NCBI GenBank assembly: GCA_903813345.2
Contig: CAIIXF020000010.1
Span: forward strand, 9,106,349-9,170,348
Direction: 5' to 3'
Length of the DNA stretch: 64,000 bases
Origin: Owenia fusiformis
Lineage: Eukaryota; Annelida; Polychaeta; Sabellida; Oweniidae
Within the stretch, counting starts at the first letter, position 1. Every line of letters begins with the position of its first letter. The position numbers and the translations under genes were made by a program. This document shows positions 36,331 through 48,700 of the stretch, piece after piece. Below the pieces are notes generated by a model. It saw nothing but the letters and a program-made list of their open reading frames with translations, was not told the DNA's origin and did not search any database.

Positions 36331-39300
36331 GAGAATGATATATATATATATTTTATATAATAAAAGCGCTTGCTGGCAACTGAACATGGGGCAACTCCGC
36401 GTAAAATAATCACGAGCTCGTCGACATGTACGACCCGCAAATATTTTATGAGACAATTGCAATGTGTGCTATTTTTAAAATAGGAACGAGTTTACAATTG
36501 TTGTTATTTTAGTTAATAAGATGACGTTTAACATTGATTTATTGCTTATTATATATGACGACTACGTACATTCACTATGAGCAGCTGTAGATGTCCTTCA
36601 TTTACGAACTGTTTATGGGTTTATGGGCATTTTTATTTTAATTGAATATGTTATGGGGTACTTCCATGTACCGTTTTATTATAACCGTACTTAGCATTGG
36701 ACGTTTACAGCAAAAAGGCATTATAGATCATACTAACTAAAGACTTATTATATGCATGGCGTTGTTTTGGTTGCATCAGTACCTGTACCACCGTACATCA
36801 TCTCACATAACGTTGTAATTAAGCCTCGTGGGAACATTTGACCATTTCAACCCATAATTGATAAGTCAGTGATACCTTGTACGAGTTGCATAACATTGTA
36901 ATGTAGCTCTATACCCGAGACTGAAAGTTAAAATGGATATGACTTATTTGAACTTATCTAGATGGTTATATATGTGAGATAAAAATCGCACATGAAAAGT
37001 ATCAGTTATCTTGATTGTGCAAAAATACCTAGATTTGTAATCGAATGATCTGGTTTGTGTTTGTAAATGTTGCCTGTTGCGTTTTCTCAAAAATAATGAA
37101 AAATGTGAAAACCAAGCAGGTTGAGTACTTTTTGTTCTGGTTCACATGAAACGTTTTAACAGTAGTTACCATTTTTGACTTCGCAGGTCATATTTTTGGT
37201 AATATGAAAGTGAAGATCATCTTGACCACATTTAGGCTTTCAGCGACACGCTTGGTATCTGACGATGATAATCAATCTACTGTTAGACGTTTACGAATGA
37301 TAGCACGTATAGCTCTGCTGACGAATATACCGGAGAAATGCGTACCATAAATCACTTACATCATCCTTAAGTAAATGTGCCAAATTAGGCAAACAAATGC
37401 CGGACCCAAGGTACATGTAGTATATTTGTTACTTAGATAAGCATGAATCTTGGAACATACATGGGTGGCATGGGATTTTTGAAATTTCAAGATCCTGACG
37501 TTTTTGACTTTCCAAAACTTAGTTAACCTAGAGGCATGTGTGAGGGTATTCTTCATTATAAAGGAAGAGCAGTGGGCGGGGGATTTTATCGTCAGCATTA
37601 CAGGCACAAATGGCAACCATTGAATAACATTGACGCAAAGAGGAAGGGGGATGCTATGCTTTGGGCGACCGGCTCCCGCCCTTGTCCTCATTTTTCTAAA
37701 GATTGTGTTTTTATGCCCAAATATGGCTCTCAAGGGGGACCAAAGATCCAGGGACTTTTCGAAATGTTTCTGAGGGTGCAGGGTACCCCACTACCCCTTA
37801 GACTACCTAGTATAACTCTAAAAGCATGCCCAATAAAATGAAGTATTCAAGTATCATCGTCATTATTACCCCATAAAACAGTGAAAAAAGTCCTTGAGCA
37901 CCTCATGAAGTGCTCTTCGGCTTACAGGCTGTTTTTCTCAATCCCTTTCGTTACATGTTGTTTTATCGTTTATAGTTATATCAAGAGGATAACATAATCT
38001 TAGGAACTAGAGAGTTTTCGAGTAACATTTAGAACTGCCTTATTAATACAACAAAACCTGATCAATTTGAACGTTACTTGAGAGTTGCAAAAATTTTACA
38101 ACAAATTGCAAGCAAGGATTCAAATTATGGGTGTAGCACGTTAATTACGAGCTATGCCGATCGAGATTGTTATAGTGAAATTGGTCTCGCGACAGGTCGT
38201 TCAAATATATGGCGGGGGGACTAAACAGCAACAAAAAAAGAGAAAAGTTTCAAACAACCCACTATAAAGTCATGGTTAATTCTGATATGTGATAAAAATT
38301 TGAAATTTTTAAATAATTAAGAATGGACTTTTAAGGAAAATGGGTTCAACTCGAAACATAAACAGTAATTAAGTAGGCCAATAGTAATTCAACAGTTACA
38401 ATCGAAAACATGTTTGACGTGCTTTAGCAGTAGGACTCCTTTGAACGTGTGTCCAAACATACATGTTTTACTGTACCTAGTACAACCAATATAGCAGATA
38501 TTGCGACTATAAATACAAACTGGAGCAGCAGTGTAACAGTATCTAGGTCATTTAGATAATCCCTTTTTGTAAAGTAATCTTAACTCTCATATAACAACCT
38601 TTTTAATTGATACGAAGAAAAGTTATCGCAACTGTGTTCCATATGTTAAACTAATAAAAGGAAGTTTAACAGTAAAACAAAACTTGAAAGAACCCTATAA
38701 ACGCGCAAATTAAGGTAAACGATACCATATCTGCAGTTAACGTAACATTGAATGGCGGAAAGCGAAGGCCTATGTTTTTTCAATTTTGTCTCATAGATAG
38801 CTTCCATTATTTAATGTCATATCTTGGAAAATATGAAAAGTATGTGAAATATTTAAGATGAACAAATAAAGACCAAATATTCTAGAGAGGAGGGACTATA
38901 GAGAAGCCGACCGTCCGTCTAGAACTAGAAATTTTCAAAATGGTTGCTGATTTAAATATGTGTGCCATTTTCAAGAGAAATATAATTTTTTGATCATGAA
39001 GTACCACTCCAAATTATATAGGACCTCTACTCGAGGATACATGTACTATAATATTGTGTCACGTCACGTCTGTCTAGTCATTTCTTTCATGCTTTGTAAT
39101 TTGAAGTGATTCGATAAAATGTCTTTGTTCTGTGGGATTTACTTCTCTGTAGTTGTTCCAGTTTGACACAGGGAGACTCAAAATAACTTTCTCAATAATT
39201 CAAGGAACTTCTTGCTTTCAATGTCTAGATAGAGCGTTCAGTGTGGAAGATTGTTATGCTTGCAAAGCACCAAAACTTTAAAGTTTTAGAGAATCTCGTT

Positions 39301-39730
39301 TTTCGTGGAGACATGCCATGAAACCAAATCACTCAAAACTGTAAATTAGAAATAAAAAAGCGAGTAGAGTCATTCATCAAATTTGACAAAAAATATTTTA
39401 GAAAAATGAGTAGATATGACATATTATTGATAATATATGGGAAAGAAATCCAGGACTGGACTCAAATAATGTTTAAGACAGAAATCCCAATTTCAGAATA
39501 TAGGAATTTTGAACATTTTTGACGATTTCATAGAGAGCATAGAAAAGGATGGAAAACGTGATATCTCTAAATCTCAAAGTTGTTGTCGTACGACAATCTA
39601 TTATAGATCAAACACTCTCATCTACTGAAAAATTCATGAAGATTGACAAATCATTAGGGAAGTCATTCCAAAATTGAAGGATGGCGTTTTTGTTTCACCC
39701 TGAAAAGAAGGTCAGCTAGGCGGTATACAT

Positions 39731-40513
39731 GTACTCCCCCTCCATAAATTTGGCAACCTTAACTTCCCCATTGAACTAAGTGTTAAAGCCTCTTTACCTT
39801 TGAACTTTTATTTCCTTAACCTGCGGTGAAAATATTTATACTATTGATGGAAACGTAATTTGTCTTTATTTCCAATACTTCGAAATTTTCTCAATTTTTT
39901 CCTCAATTATAGTACGTCGAAAGTTGATGATAAATTTGATGAATTTTTGTAAATCGACATTCCCATGTTAACCAATGGGAAATGGTAGGTTTGCCGCAAG
40001 TTATATGACAGAATATCCATCCATCCGAGTCCTTGACACGTTTCTTCAGGTTTAACAAAGTTACAGGTTTTTAAAGTCAAAATTGTTTTTCAAAAATCCT
40101 CCCCATTGATATAACACAGGAGGCGAAAAATGATTTTCAAAAATAACTTTGAAGCTCTGTAACTTTAGTATTCATCAAGTAAGCTAAACACTTAGTGTAC
40201 AAAAAAGTTAGACAATTCAATTTTCTATATAAAAATATTTTTTCCTGAATCTTTTACTGAATAGATATCCTGATTTCTGATTTACCCCGAACCCTCCGTT
40301 TCCTATTGGTTTACATGGGAATGACGATTTTCAAAAAGTTATTATTAATTTTCGACCTATTGTAATTGAGGAAAAAATTGGGACATAAAGTCAAATTACG
40401 TTTCCATCAATATTATAAGTTATTTCATTGCAGGCTAAGTAAATAAAAATCCAAACGCAAAGAGGCTTCAACACGCAGTTCAATGGGGGAGCTAAGGTTG
40501 CCAAATTTTGTAA
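39731..40513. mobile_element. Inverted-repeat element, TACAGTCCCCTCCATAAG family (copy 2)
   Basis: It matches the 2852-3729 element over most of its length, for example CTCCATAAATTTGGCAACC, TGTTAAAGCCTCTTTACC and AGAGGCTTCAACACGC. The right arm ends at GGTTGCCAAATTTTG, immediately next to the element at 40519. Confidence 0.85.
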
Positions 40514-40518
40514 AACTA

Positions 40519-41519
40519 TACAGGGTGGTCCAAAAAAAGTGAACCCCTGCAACAAGCTACATTTTTCTTAATACATGCATGAATTGGCTCATATTATCAC
40601 ATGTTGTAGAGAAAGGTCTAAAATTTTGGTTGATGCCATAATTTATTCACAGTCCTAAATTTTGAAGAAATTACAAGAGTTGAACAAACATGCCTGAAAA
40701 TTAGATATTGTACAAAATTTTACAAATGTGATTCATGGAAATTGTTGAAACACATTGGATAATCTTAAACAGCTTTCAGTTAGAGATACAAGTTTAAAAC
40801 CCTACCATATGACAAAAGGGACACTATTCAAGCAGAAAACACATTTCACGCTTTCATTGATCATTTTGAAGCATTTTTAACTCTTCAACAGTTCAGGGGT
40901 ATGTTACCTACACCAACAGTTAGAGGGGGCCTCTTATGGAAGGAACTTGCCCCCTGTGACCAGGAAGCTGATAACCCCTTCATCAAATATCTTTAAAAAA
41001 TCAAAAGAAAATCCAATATTCAATGTTTTGAGCCATATTTCATTAGAATTGGTCAATGATTTATGAAGATATTGACATTTCAAGATCATATAGGGGTATG
41101 TTCGCGATTTCACTGGAAAATGTTTTCGTCTGTGGAAGCTTAGCACATTTCTTTGGATCACAATAACTTTGCAACTAACAAATGTAGGATGCTAGTTTTA
41201 AGCCATAATGTGCAGGATTTAAAATTGAACAAAGTCAGAAAATAATAGTTCTTTAAGACTGCAGCTTAAAAAATTCTCAGGGGAAAGGTGTTGAAGGGTT
41301 GAAGAATCGCGGATATTGAAAATCACATTTTATCCATTTTCAGTAATGTTTGGTTAGGGCTTATAATTTCTGCAAATTTCAAGACTAAGAAAATGTATGG
41401 TACCAACATAAATTTTTAGACCTTCCTCTACAACATGTCAAAATAAAAAAGAATTCCTGCAAGTAATAAGGGAAATATGGCCAATTGCAGGGGTTCACTT
41501 TTTTTTGGACCACCCTGTA
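40519..41519. mobile_element. 1.0-kb element with about 34-bp terminal inverted repeats
   Basis: The left end TACAGGGTGGTCCAAAAAAA continues GTGAACCCCTGCAA and is mirrored at the right, ending GGACCACCCTGTA. TA lies at the ends, consistent with a Tc1/mariner-type non-autonomous element. The 75-residue frame at 41161-40934 lacks any transposase feature. Confidence 0.85.
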
Positions 41520-42095
41520 TATGCTTCCGTCTTAGATAAGTACTACAGTGTATGGACTCCATTTGAAACGTCAATCAACAAAAGAACTTCTATATTAATC
41601 GGATTGTTTTATTAAAAACATACATAATCTGACTGTTTTTTTCTGACTGCTTTTGTAACCTATACGGTAATTTTTACATAACTACAGTAAGGCCATGCAA
41701 CCTCGAAGAATCTTGAGCAAATCGTGAATACACAATACCGTTTGTATGAATGAGTACATGCGTTTACAAGATCCTACATTTCTGACGAGCTTTGGCAATT
41801 CTTTGAGAGTAACAGTGAAATAAAGCGAATGAAGAATGGACGATTTTGCAGAATTACTCATGCAAGAAACAAAATATGACTTCGAGTCATGCGCCCCTTG
41901 TGTGAGTCATTAATTTCAACTTTAACAAAATTGAGCAAAACAGCTTCAAATTAATGGAATTCATTTTTTCCATTGTTACGACATCATGACATTTGTTGAA
42001 GTATTATACATACCTGTATATGTATATTATATGTATATAATGTATCTGGCATATCTGATTGTCCTACTAAAACATGCAGCATATGAGCGCATATA

Positions 42096-42616
42096 TCTAA
42101 AGCCCGGTATACACCAATGGGTCAAGTTGGGACCTCCATAGACTTAACATTGCGTGGGACCTTGTGGGACCTTTTGGGATTTTGCCCCATGAAGTCCGTG
42201 GGACTCCGACCATGGGACTCCGTGGGATTTTGCCCCATCTTGCCTCATCGAGTCCCACGAGGTCCCATGAGGTCCCATGAAGTCCCATGTGGGACTCGGT
42301 GAGACTCGATGGGGCAAGATGGGGCAAAATCCCACGGAGTCCAATCGAGAATGAACATGTTCATTCTTTCCATGTAATGGGGCATCGTGGGATTTTCGAT
42401 CATATGACGTGTTGTGTGAAGCCCGACATACACCAATGGGGCACGGTGGGATTTGATGGGACTCCATGGGGCTTGATGGGACTCCATGGGGCAAAGTCAT
42501 CAAGGTCCCATGGGACTTCGTGGGATTCGATGGGGCAAATTTGGATTCGATGGGGCAAAATGGGACTCGATGGGGCAAGTGGGATTTTGCCCTATTGGTG
42601 TATACCGGGCTTAAGA
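42096..42616. mobile_element. Composite element of TGGGACTCGATGGGGCA units with 20-bp inverted ends
   Basis: AAGCCCGGTATACACCAAT opens the element and ATTGGTGTATACCGGGCTT closes it. Internally, degenerate units around TGGGACTCGATGGGGCAAA run in both orientations, and a diverged copy of the left end recurs at 42419. Because the repeat lacks stop codons in several frames, five overlapping open frames appear on the two strands. None is treated as a gene. It ends about 120 bases downstream of the oxidase stop codon. Confidence 0.8.
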
Positions 42617-42737
42617 TGTCATATATTACACTCAAGAGACCAACCTATGAAGTTGGTAATTTGTACATATAGTTTAGTTCGATTTAGTAGCCAAGCCATT
42701 TATCTCGTTTATACTGATCGTTTTCATGCACCTACAG

Positions 42738-45700
42738 CTAGGTTTGAGTCGTACTTAGCACATCTTCATCCCTTTCATCAATACGATGATATCCTCCACG
42801 TGATATTTTTCGAGATTTCCAAAGTCGATATGTCTGATACATTGCACAACACATCAGGATGAGAGATGTGACTCCTAAAGCAATAATAATTGCTTCATAC
42901 TTTTCAAGTATTTCTTCCACTGCAGGCTCTGGAATCGTTTGATGCTTACCTGGAAGTAAAATGTATCACAACTGTTTCAAGCCAACCAATTCAAGTTCCA
43001 TCGAGTATTAATTGACGTTCAACCCCAATACAAATCAAACTGTCATTTAAATGTATTTCGTTTTTTCAGCATCATATCTTAATGCACCCGAAATGACGTC
43101 ACGACGTGCCTAGAATCTAATCTTTACTTTCCGATAGGTGGCGGCAGTTTTTCCCAAAATTGAACGCAAAAGCACATTTTCTTCATATTCTTATATTCTA
43201 TTTATCAAATATAGATCTATTTTTCAAATCAATCAAAAGCATTACGATAGTAATAATTATAGCATGACAAATCTTATCCTGCGAACTTACTTTAACCAAA
43301 TCCTTGTTTGGGTTATTAAAAATGATCATTGCGAAACTTACTTGTTGTTTTGGGCCCACCTTTGGCCCGATTGTTGATCAGAGATTGAAATTCTTCTCCA
43401 GAAAACTCAAAATTTCCACATGTTTTCATATTACTAGGCGCTGTGTTCATATCTGATACGTCCCCGGCTTTAAAGATCAGTGCCATGCCTTCCTCATTGT
43501 GGAACTCTATGTGACAGTGGGAATACCAGAACCCTACAAGTGTGACGGTGAAGATACGAGACCATTACAAAATAGTGTGGGCTTATACAACAACATGTAA
43601 AAGTACATGTGATAATAATGGGAATCGTGACAAGAGAACTGCAACATGCAATTAAACTCAGTACATACTTTATAATGATGCACATGTACAAGCCATTTCC
43701 TAACAGTTTTACGATTACGCAATCAACAAGTGAGATAAAAATAGGACCCACGGTCCTGTGCTCACACAGTTTGGTACCTTCAGAGGAATGTATATCCTGA
43801 CTTTAAAACAAAAATATTGATTTGGATTTGTAGTCTTGAACTTTGAGAAATCAACTCTGATCGCACAGTTGTGTGACCTAGTTTGATGACCTTTGACTTT
43901 GAAAATTTGACTTATTCAGAGCTCAGTAAGGTCTTTTGTGATTAAGCTGACCAAAATTTACATCCAAAAATCAATTTGAAAAATCAACTTTTTTGACCTT
44001 TCGAAGGTAACTGAAGGTCAAATCCTAAAACTTATGTCAGATTTGAGCTCCTGGCAACTTGTAGATGATTTTCAAAAAAATTTGGTCAAATTGAAGCAAG
44101 TTGAAAAATAACTTATTTTTACTGTTTTTTGACGTCAAATATCTCAAAAAAAAAAATTTGATGCTGACATATATTGAGCAATATGTAGGGAATGCTTAAA
44201 TATAGTAATGATGTAATTCATTGCAAGAAATGATCTAGTATAAGGCAAACTTTGAGAAACTTGTCAATCACAAAACCTGCCATTGACTTTATACATGAGA
44301 AAGTTTCCTGAAAATGACTACTTTTTGCCAATTTTTAAAGAGTAAACACCAAAAACTGTAATTCCAAGAGCTTTGAAATCTTCAGAGGACATAAGTTGCA
44401 TATACAGCAACTATTAAAAGTTATTTGAAAGTTCTACTTCAACAAAGTGTCTAGTATTTACAGAAAATTTGACTTTTTGACGTCAAAATCCGCAATTTCT
44501 CGGAAACTGGGCGAACTTGGGAAATGGCGATGATAGGTCAAATAGGCATTACGGATATGCATAAAATGAATGTAGGTACGACTCAATCCGAATAGCAGTT
44601 TTGATTTGTGCGGCCAATGTTGACGGACGGACGGACGGACGGACGGACCGACGGACGGACGGACCAACGGACGGACGCCTGGTCGATCCCATAGGCTCAC
44701 TGTGTGAGCCAAAAAAAGATGAAAATCTCAAAAATAGATGGAGAGATAATCAGTGTATATTTTGAATATCTCCTTTTTCCTGATATAGATGTCATCCATA
44801 CTATAATTTGATAAAACAAAATACAAATTTTGTAAAATGACAAATATGTAGCTTAGCATACCTGGGTTATCAGCCCTGAATCGTATTACAACGTATCCAC
44901 CTACAGGGACCAAAACGGTATCCTTTAGTGGTGGTCCTTCTTTGGTCATACCAGGTATATCTCCGCTGTTCCAACTGGGATCTGCCCAAACGATGCCATC
45001 ATTGCAATTATCATCTACAGTGCAATTGAACTCCTTGTTCATCTCAAGTTGCCTACCAGTGATAGGGTCATACCTTGGGAAGCCCATCTTGACTACTTGG
45101 AAGTTGTGCCCGTGGATGTGAATGGGGTGGACATTGCCATTTAATACTCCATCTGGAAGAGCTTTGAGAATGTTCATGTAATAGACAAATCTTAACTAAT
45201 ATAAAACTGGGTTAACTTCTAAACAGCTTATCATACGGGGGTTATGGATTCATGATCAGTTGTAAAGAAAATGTTAAAGATGGTTTGATATGTTTATGGC
45301 GGCTGCAATGAACCTACTCGAGATATACATTTTCGGTAACTTGATAAATATTTCTTGAAGAGTAATAAATAAGAAGAAATAGAAGGGATGGAAAATGATA
45401 AAGGTTGAGAGCGGCTAGCTATATAGCTATATATCATAGCATATCTTCCGTTAAACAGAACATGGCAATTTGGGCGTTTCATTACATGCAATGTGCCATT
45501 CAAAGGATGAATGGGAAATGTCAGACTTAGTATAGTAAAACATTTGTACATTGAACATTTTTGCCAAGAAAAAAACGTTCAGCGTTGGTAGACGTTCACT
45601 ACAAAGAGGGTAATTCATATAGGACTCAGTAGAGTATATGCGGTAGAAGGGTGTCTATACTGGGGACATGTACTCACTAGAGAGAGGTGTTCACTAAGAC

Positions 45701-48700
45701 AGGTTTTACTGTACATGTATATTTTGGATTTAAATGTCCGGCTATCGGAACAGCCAATCTGATCAAAAACCAAAGTTCCATTCTCTGGTGAATCATTCAG
45801 TCGATTGGTTAGCTTTGAATTTTATTCTTCCTCAGAAGCGACACCAATTTTAAAATTATCTCTCTAATTTTTACCTTGAATATGCAATATTGCAATGGAT
45901 CATGAAGATTCTTATAACATAGCGTTTCGTAAAAGCGGAAAATATCGTACTTACTCAGTGGAGGAGAGACGGTTGTTAAAAGGGTGATCTGTATAATGTG
46001 TCCGAGTGGCAGGTCTATAATATGTGTGCATGAAATACCATCCTCTCCATGTTTCAGTGTAGCAGGGCACATTTTCTGGCTAGCTTTTGCCATGATCTCA
46101 GGTTGGATCTAAAATAAGAATGTTCTCTCAGCTCGATAAGAAGATCAGTTTTTAAATAGACATTTTCCTTGGAAAGGCTATAGTATGGAGTTATAATTAT
46201 CAATCTGTATGTAGTATTTATGTATTTCATCACACTGCAATATGCAAAATATATTTGATATTTACAAGGAAAATTAGTTTACCATAACAGGCGAAGAAAA
46301 TTGTTGGTGTTGCCTCCCATTGATAGTTGATAGCCACCTTCCAGTCGAGTGAAACCCAGAGAAATGAAAGTTCAAGAATTTCTGGGTGAACTTTTCTGTC
46401 TCTGGGGACAGTGTAGGAGTCGGAAACGAGTCCCTCAAGTCCGCAACAGGTATACATGTTGTATACTCTCCTTTCGGATAATATCTGAAGAAAATAGACT
46501 GAAAACTATAATTTGCAACAAAATTTCAATGATTAATTATTACATATCATTATCGTACATGCAATACATTGTCTATAATATTAAAAAGGCCATTTTAGTG
46601 AATCGTGTATTACCTGGCAATTCATCTTGGTGTAAAAGATAAACTAAATATTCTCACAAGATTCCATGTTGTTTAAAGGAGTCGAAATGCGTCAATCACT
46701 AACAGTGAAACGCAATGAAGTATACTGTAATGTACAGTAACGGGCCAAATTACAACTCACGATGTAAAACCTAGTTTTGCTAGAAACGTGAAGCCAACGC
46801 AGAACGCCTACAGCTGGTCTATGAACAATATGTAGCCTATGTCACTCTTCTTGGTGGCGACGTCTTTAAACCGAACTAAATGATTACTATGACAATTACT
46901 GATGACAAATACAATACTTACTTATATGGACAATTCAATACTTTGCATCCATTTGTCCTTCTGCAAGGTCGCCTATCTGTTTGTGGAATCCTCTTATTAG
47001 CACCCTTATATCTTAATATTGCATATGTTCGCCCAGGTAAAATAGTCTGAAAGCAAAGACCAGACCTCTTTATAAGGAGTAGCAAATCTAATGTATTTAG
47101 GGTTACTCGGAGCGAGCGTAGTACGATGTAGCGAATGAATCTGATCAAATAGCAATTTAAAACTCTAAAATTCTATCACTAAAAAAGTTATAACTGCGAC
47201 TAAACTAAAATCAAAAAAGAAGCATGGTATCTGATTGTGCATAAACTGATAAACTCAGATGGTCCATGGTCACTAGACACAACTTGCAGAATGTGAGGCG
47301 GATATTTTGTTTTGTATTATTATGACTAAAAATGGAGCCACGGATTACCAAATCATTGCGACGCCAATCAGACATATCTGTCCCTATCAAGAGGAGATCT
47401 GAAGATCAGACTTATAAAAATAGGACTTACTTTGTTTTGAACATATCTTTCCAGTGTTTCAAACCGCACCCAATAGTTTCCTACTCCCAGAGGATCCGTT
47501 GCATTTATCCAGAAATCATACCTCTCTCCTCCATAGACGATCACTGATTGGACAGTCGTCGTGATCACGTGATTTCCGTCAGTTGATATCACGTGAAGTT
47601 GATGATAATCAATGGAGACACGGAAAGCATAATACATTGCTGCGTTTATCAGCCGGAATCTCACTGCCCCTCCTTTATCAGTTGACGGTGGGTTTACATG
47701 AAATACTTCAATGGGCAGTCCACGTTTTTCTATCTTTTGACTGTCGTAAGGGGATATATGATGATAACCTAAATCAACATTCAAAGATAAAGGGTGTTTA
47801 AGCTTTCATATAAAATCGAAACGTCAACCTATACGTATGACCAATGCAATCGCCCATACAAATGAATCGCTCAAATATTTTCCGTTCACGTTTAGGTTCT
47901 GAAAAACATTGCAAGCTTCAACTCCCTATTGATTACTACTTGATAATTACAAATAAGTTTAAAAGAGTACAATTACTACTAGTGCTCGGTGATCCCGGAT
48001 TCACATGGCCAACCCTTTTTTGGTTTAATTAAGTGATAAAACAATGACTTCGGTGTTTAAGTGTATCATTTATTTACCCTTTCCATTTACTAAAGCTGAT
48101 ATGAATGGTATTATTCCTGCGTCTACTCCGTCAACTTGCTTTGTGGAGGAGAAGCGGTTTTTATCGAATCCATAGGCAAAGCTAAAGCACAAGAAACAGG
48201 ATTAGGGAAAACATATTTGGACACACAATAAACGAAACGAAACGGTCGATATAATTATCAGTAAAATTTGTCAAATCCGAACGCCTCTGAGACCAGCCTA
48301 AAGTGTTCAGATTAGCAGGCCACGTTTCAAGAGGTTTTGAATATGGGTCAATGAGAGATTATGGGACCAAGGTGAAAATCACATCGAGAGTTGTTCTGAT
48401 TAGAGAAGTGTTCAGTTATACAAGTTTCACCCAACGATCTAAATTGCTTAGAATTTGCTCATATAAATTTCTACTCTGGTAATAGCAAAACGATCTTACA
48501 CTCCCCCGGGCAACCCCCCCCCCCCTCCGTCTATTTGGCAACCAAAAGTTTTTATTGGCCAGCATATCAAAGATTGTCAATATTTTCATCTTAGTTTTTT
48601 CCTTAATTACAATTGTTTGAAAGATAAAAAAGATAATTTCTTTAATTGTCAAACATTAAACAGGATTTGATATCGATTGATCCAAAAGGTGGCTCTGGTT

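Larger units (their letters stand above)
29690..42737. other. Gene-free region upstream of hemerythrin
   Basis: Thirteen kilobases without a supportable exon chain. The open frames present (for example 30915-31247, 31459-31674, 37356-37841) show no recognisable domain and no splice context. Identified contents are a direct repeat at 30865, fragments of GGCTACGGGTCTG- and GGCGTAGC-type repeats at 32205-32330 and 36160-36330, a large palindrome at 34261-35120, two adjacent inverted-repeat elements at 39731-41519, and a composite element at 42096-42616. Stretches 33000-34200, 35150-36150 and 37850-39700 show nothing identifiable. Confidence 0.55.

Noticed and set aside
37356-37841. Opposed frames of 125 and 101 residues
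   Set aside because: They overlap antisense, lack recognisable motifs, and have no neighbouring exons in phase.
42144-42862. Overlapping open frames of up to 191 residues on both strands
   Set aside because: They lie in a stop-free composite repeat bounded by inverted ends. They have no domain, and one also reads through the antisense of the oxidase's last exon.
46230-46457. Open frame starting MYTCCGLEGLVSDS in the oxidase
   Set aside because: It is the wrong frame of exon 9. The phase from exon 8 selects the frame reading YYPKGEYTTC and ending in INGRQ.
48078-48181. Donor at TTA|GTAAATGG for oxidase exon 6
   Set aside because: That junction breaks the phase with exon 7. The donor 13 bases further on keeps the frame and gives the family-like LVNGKGY junction.
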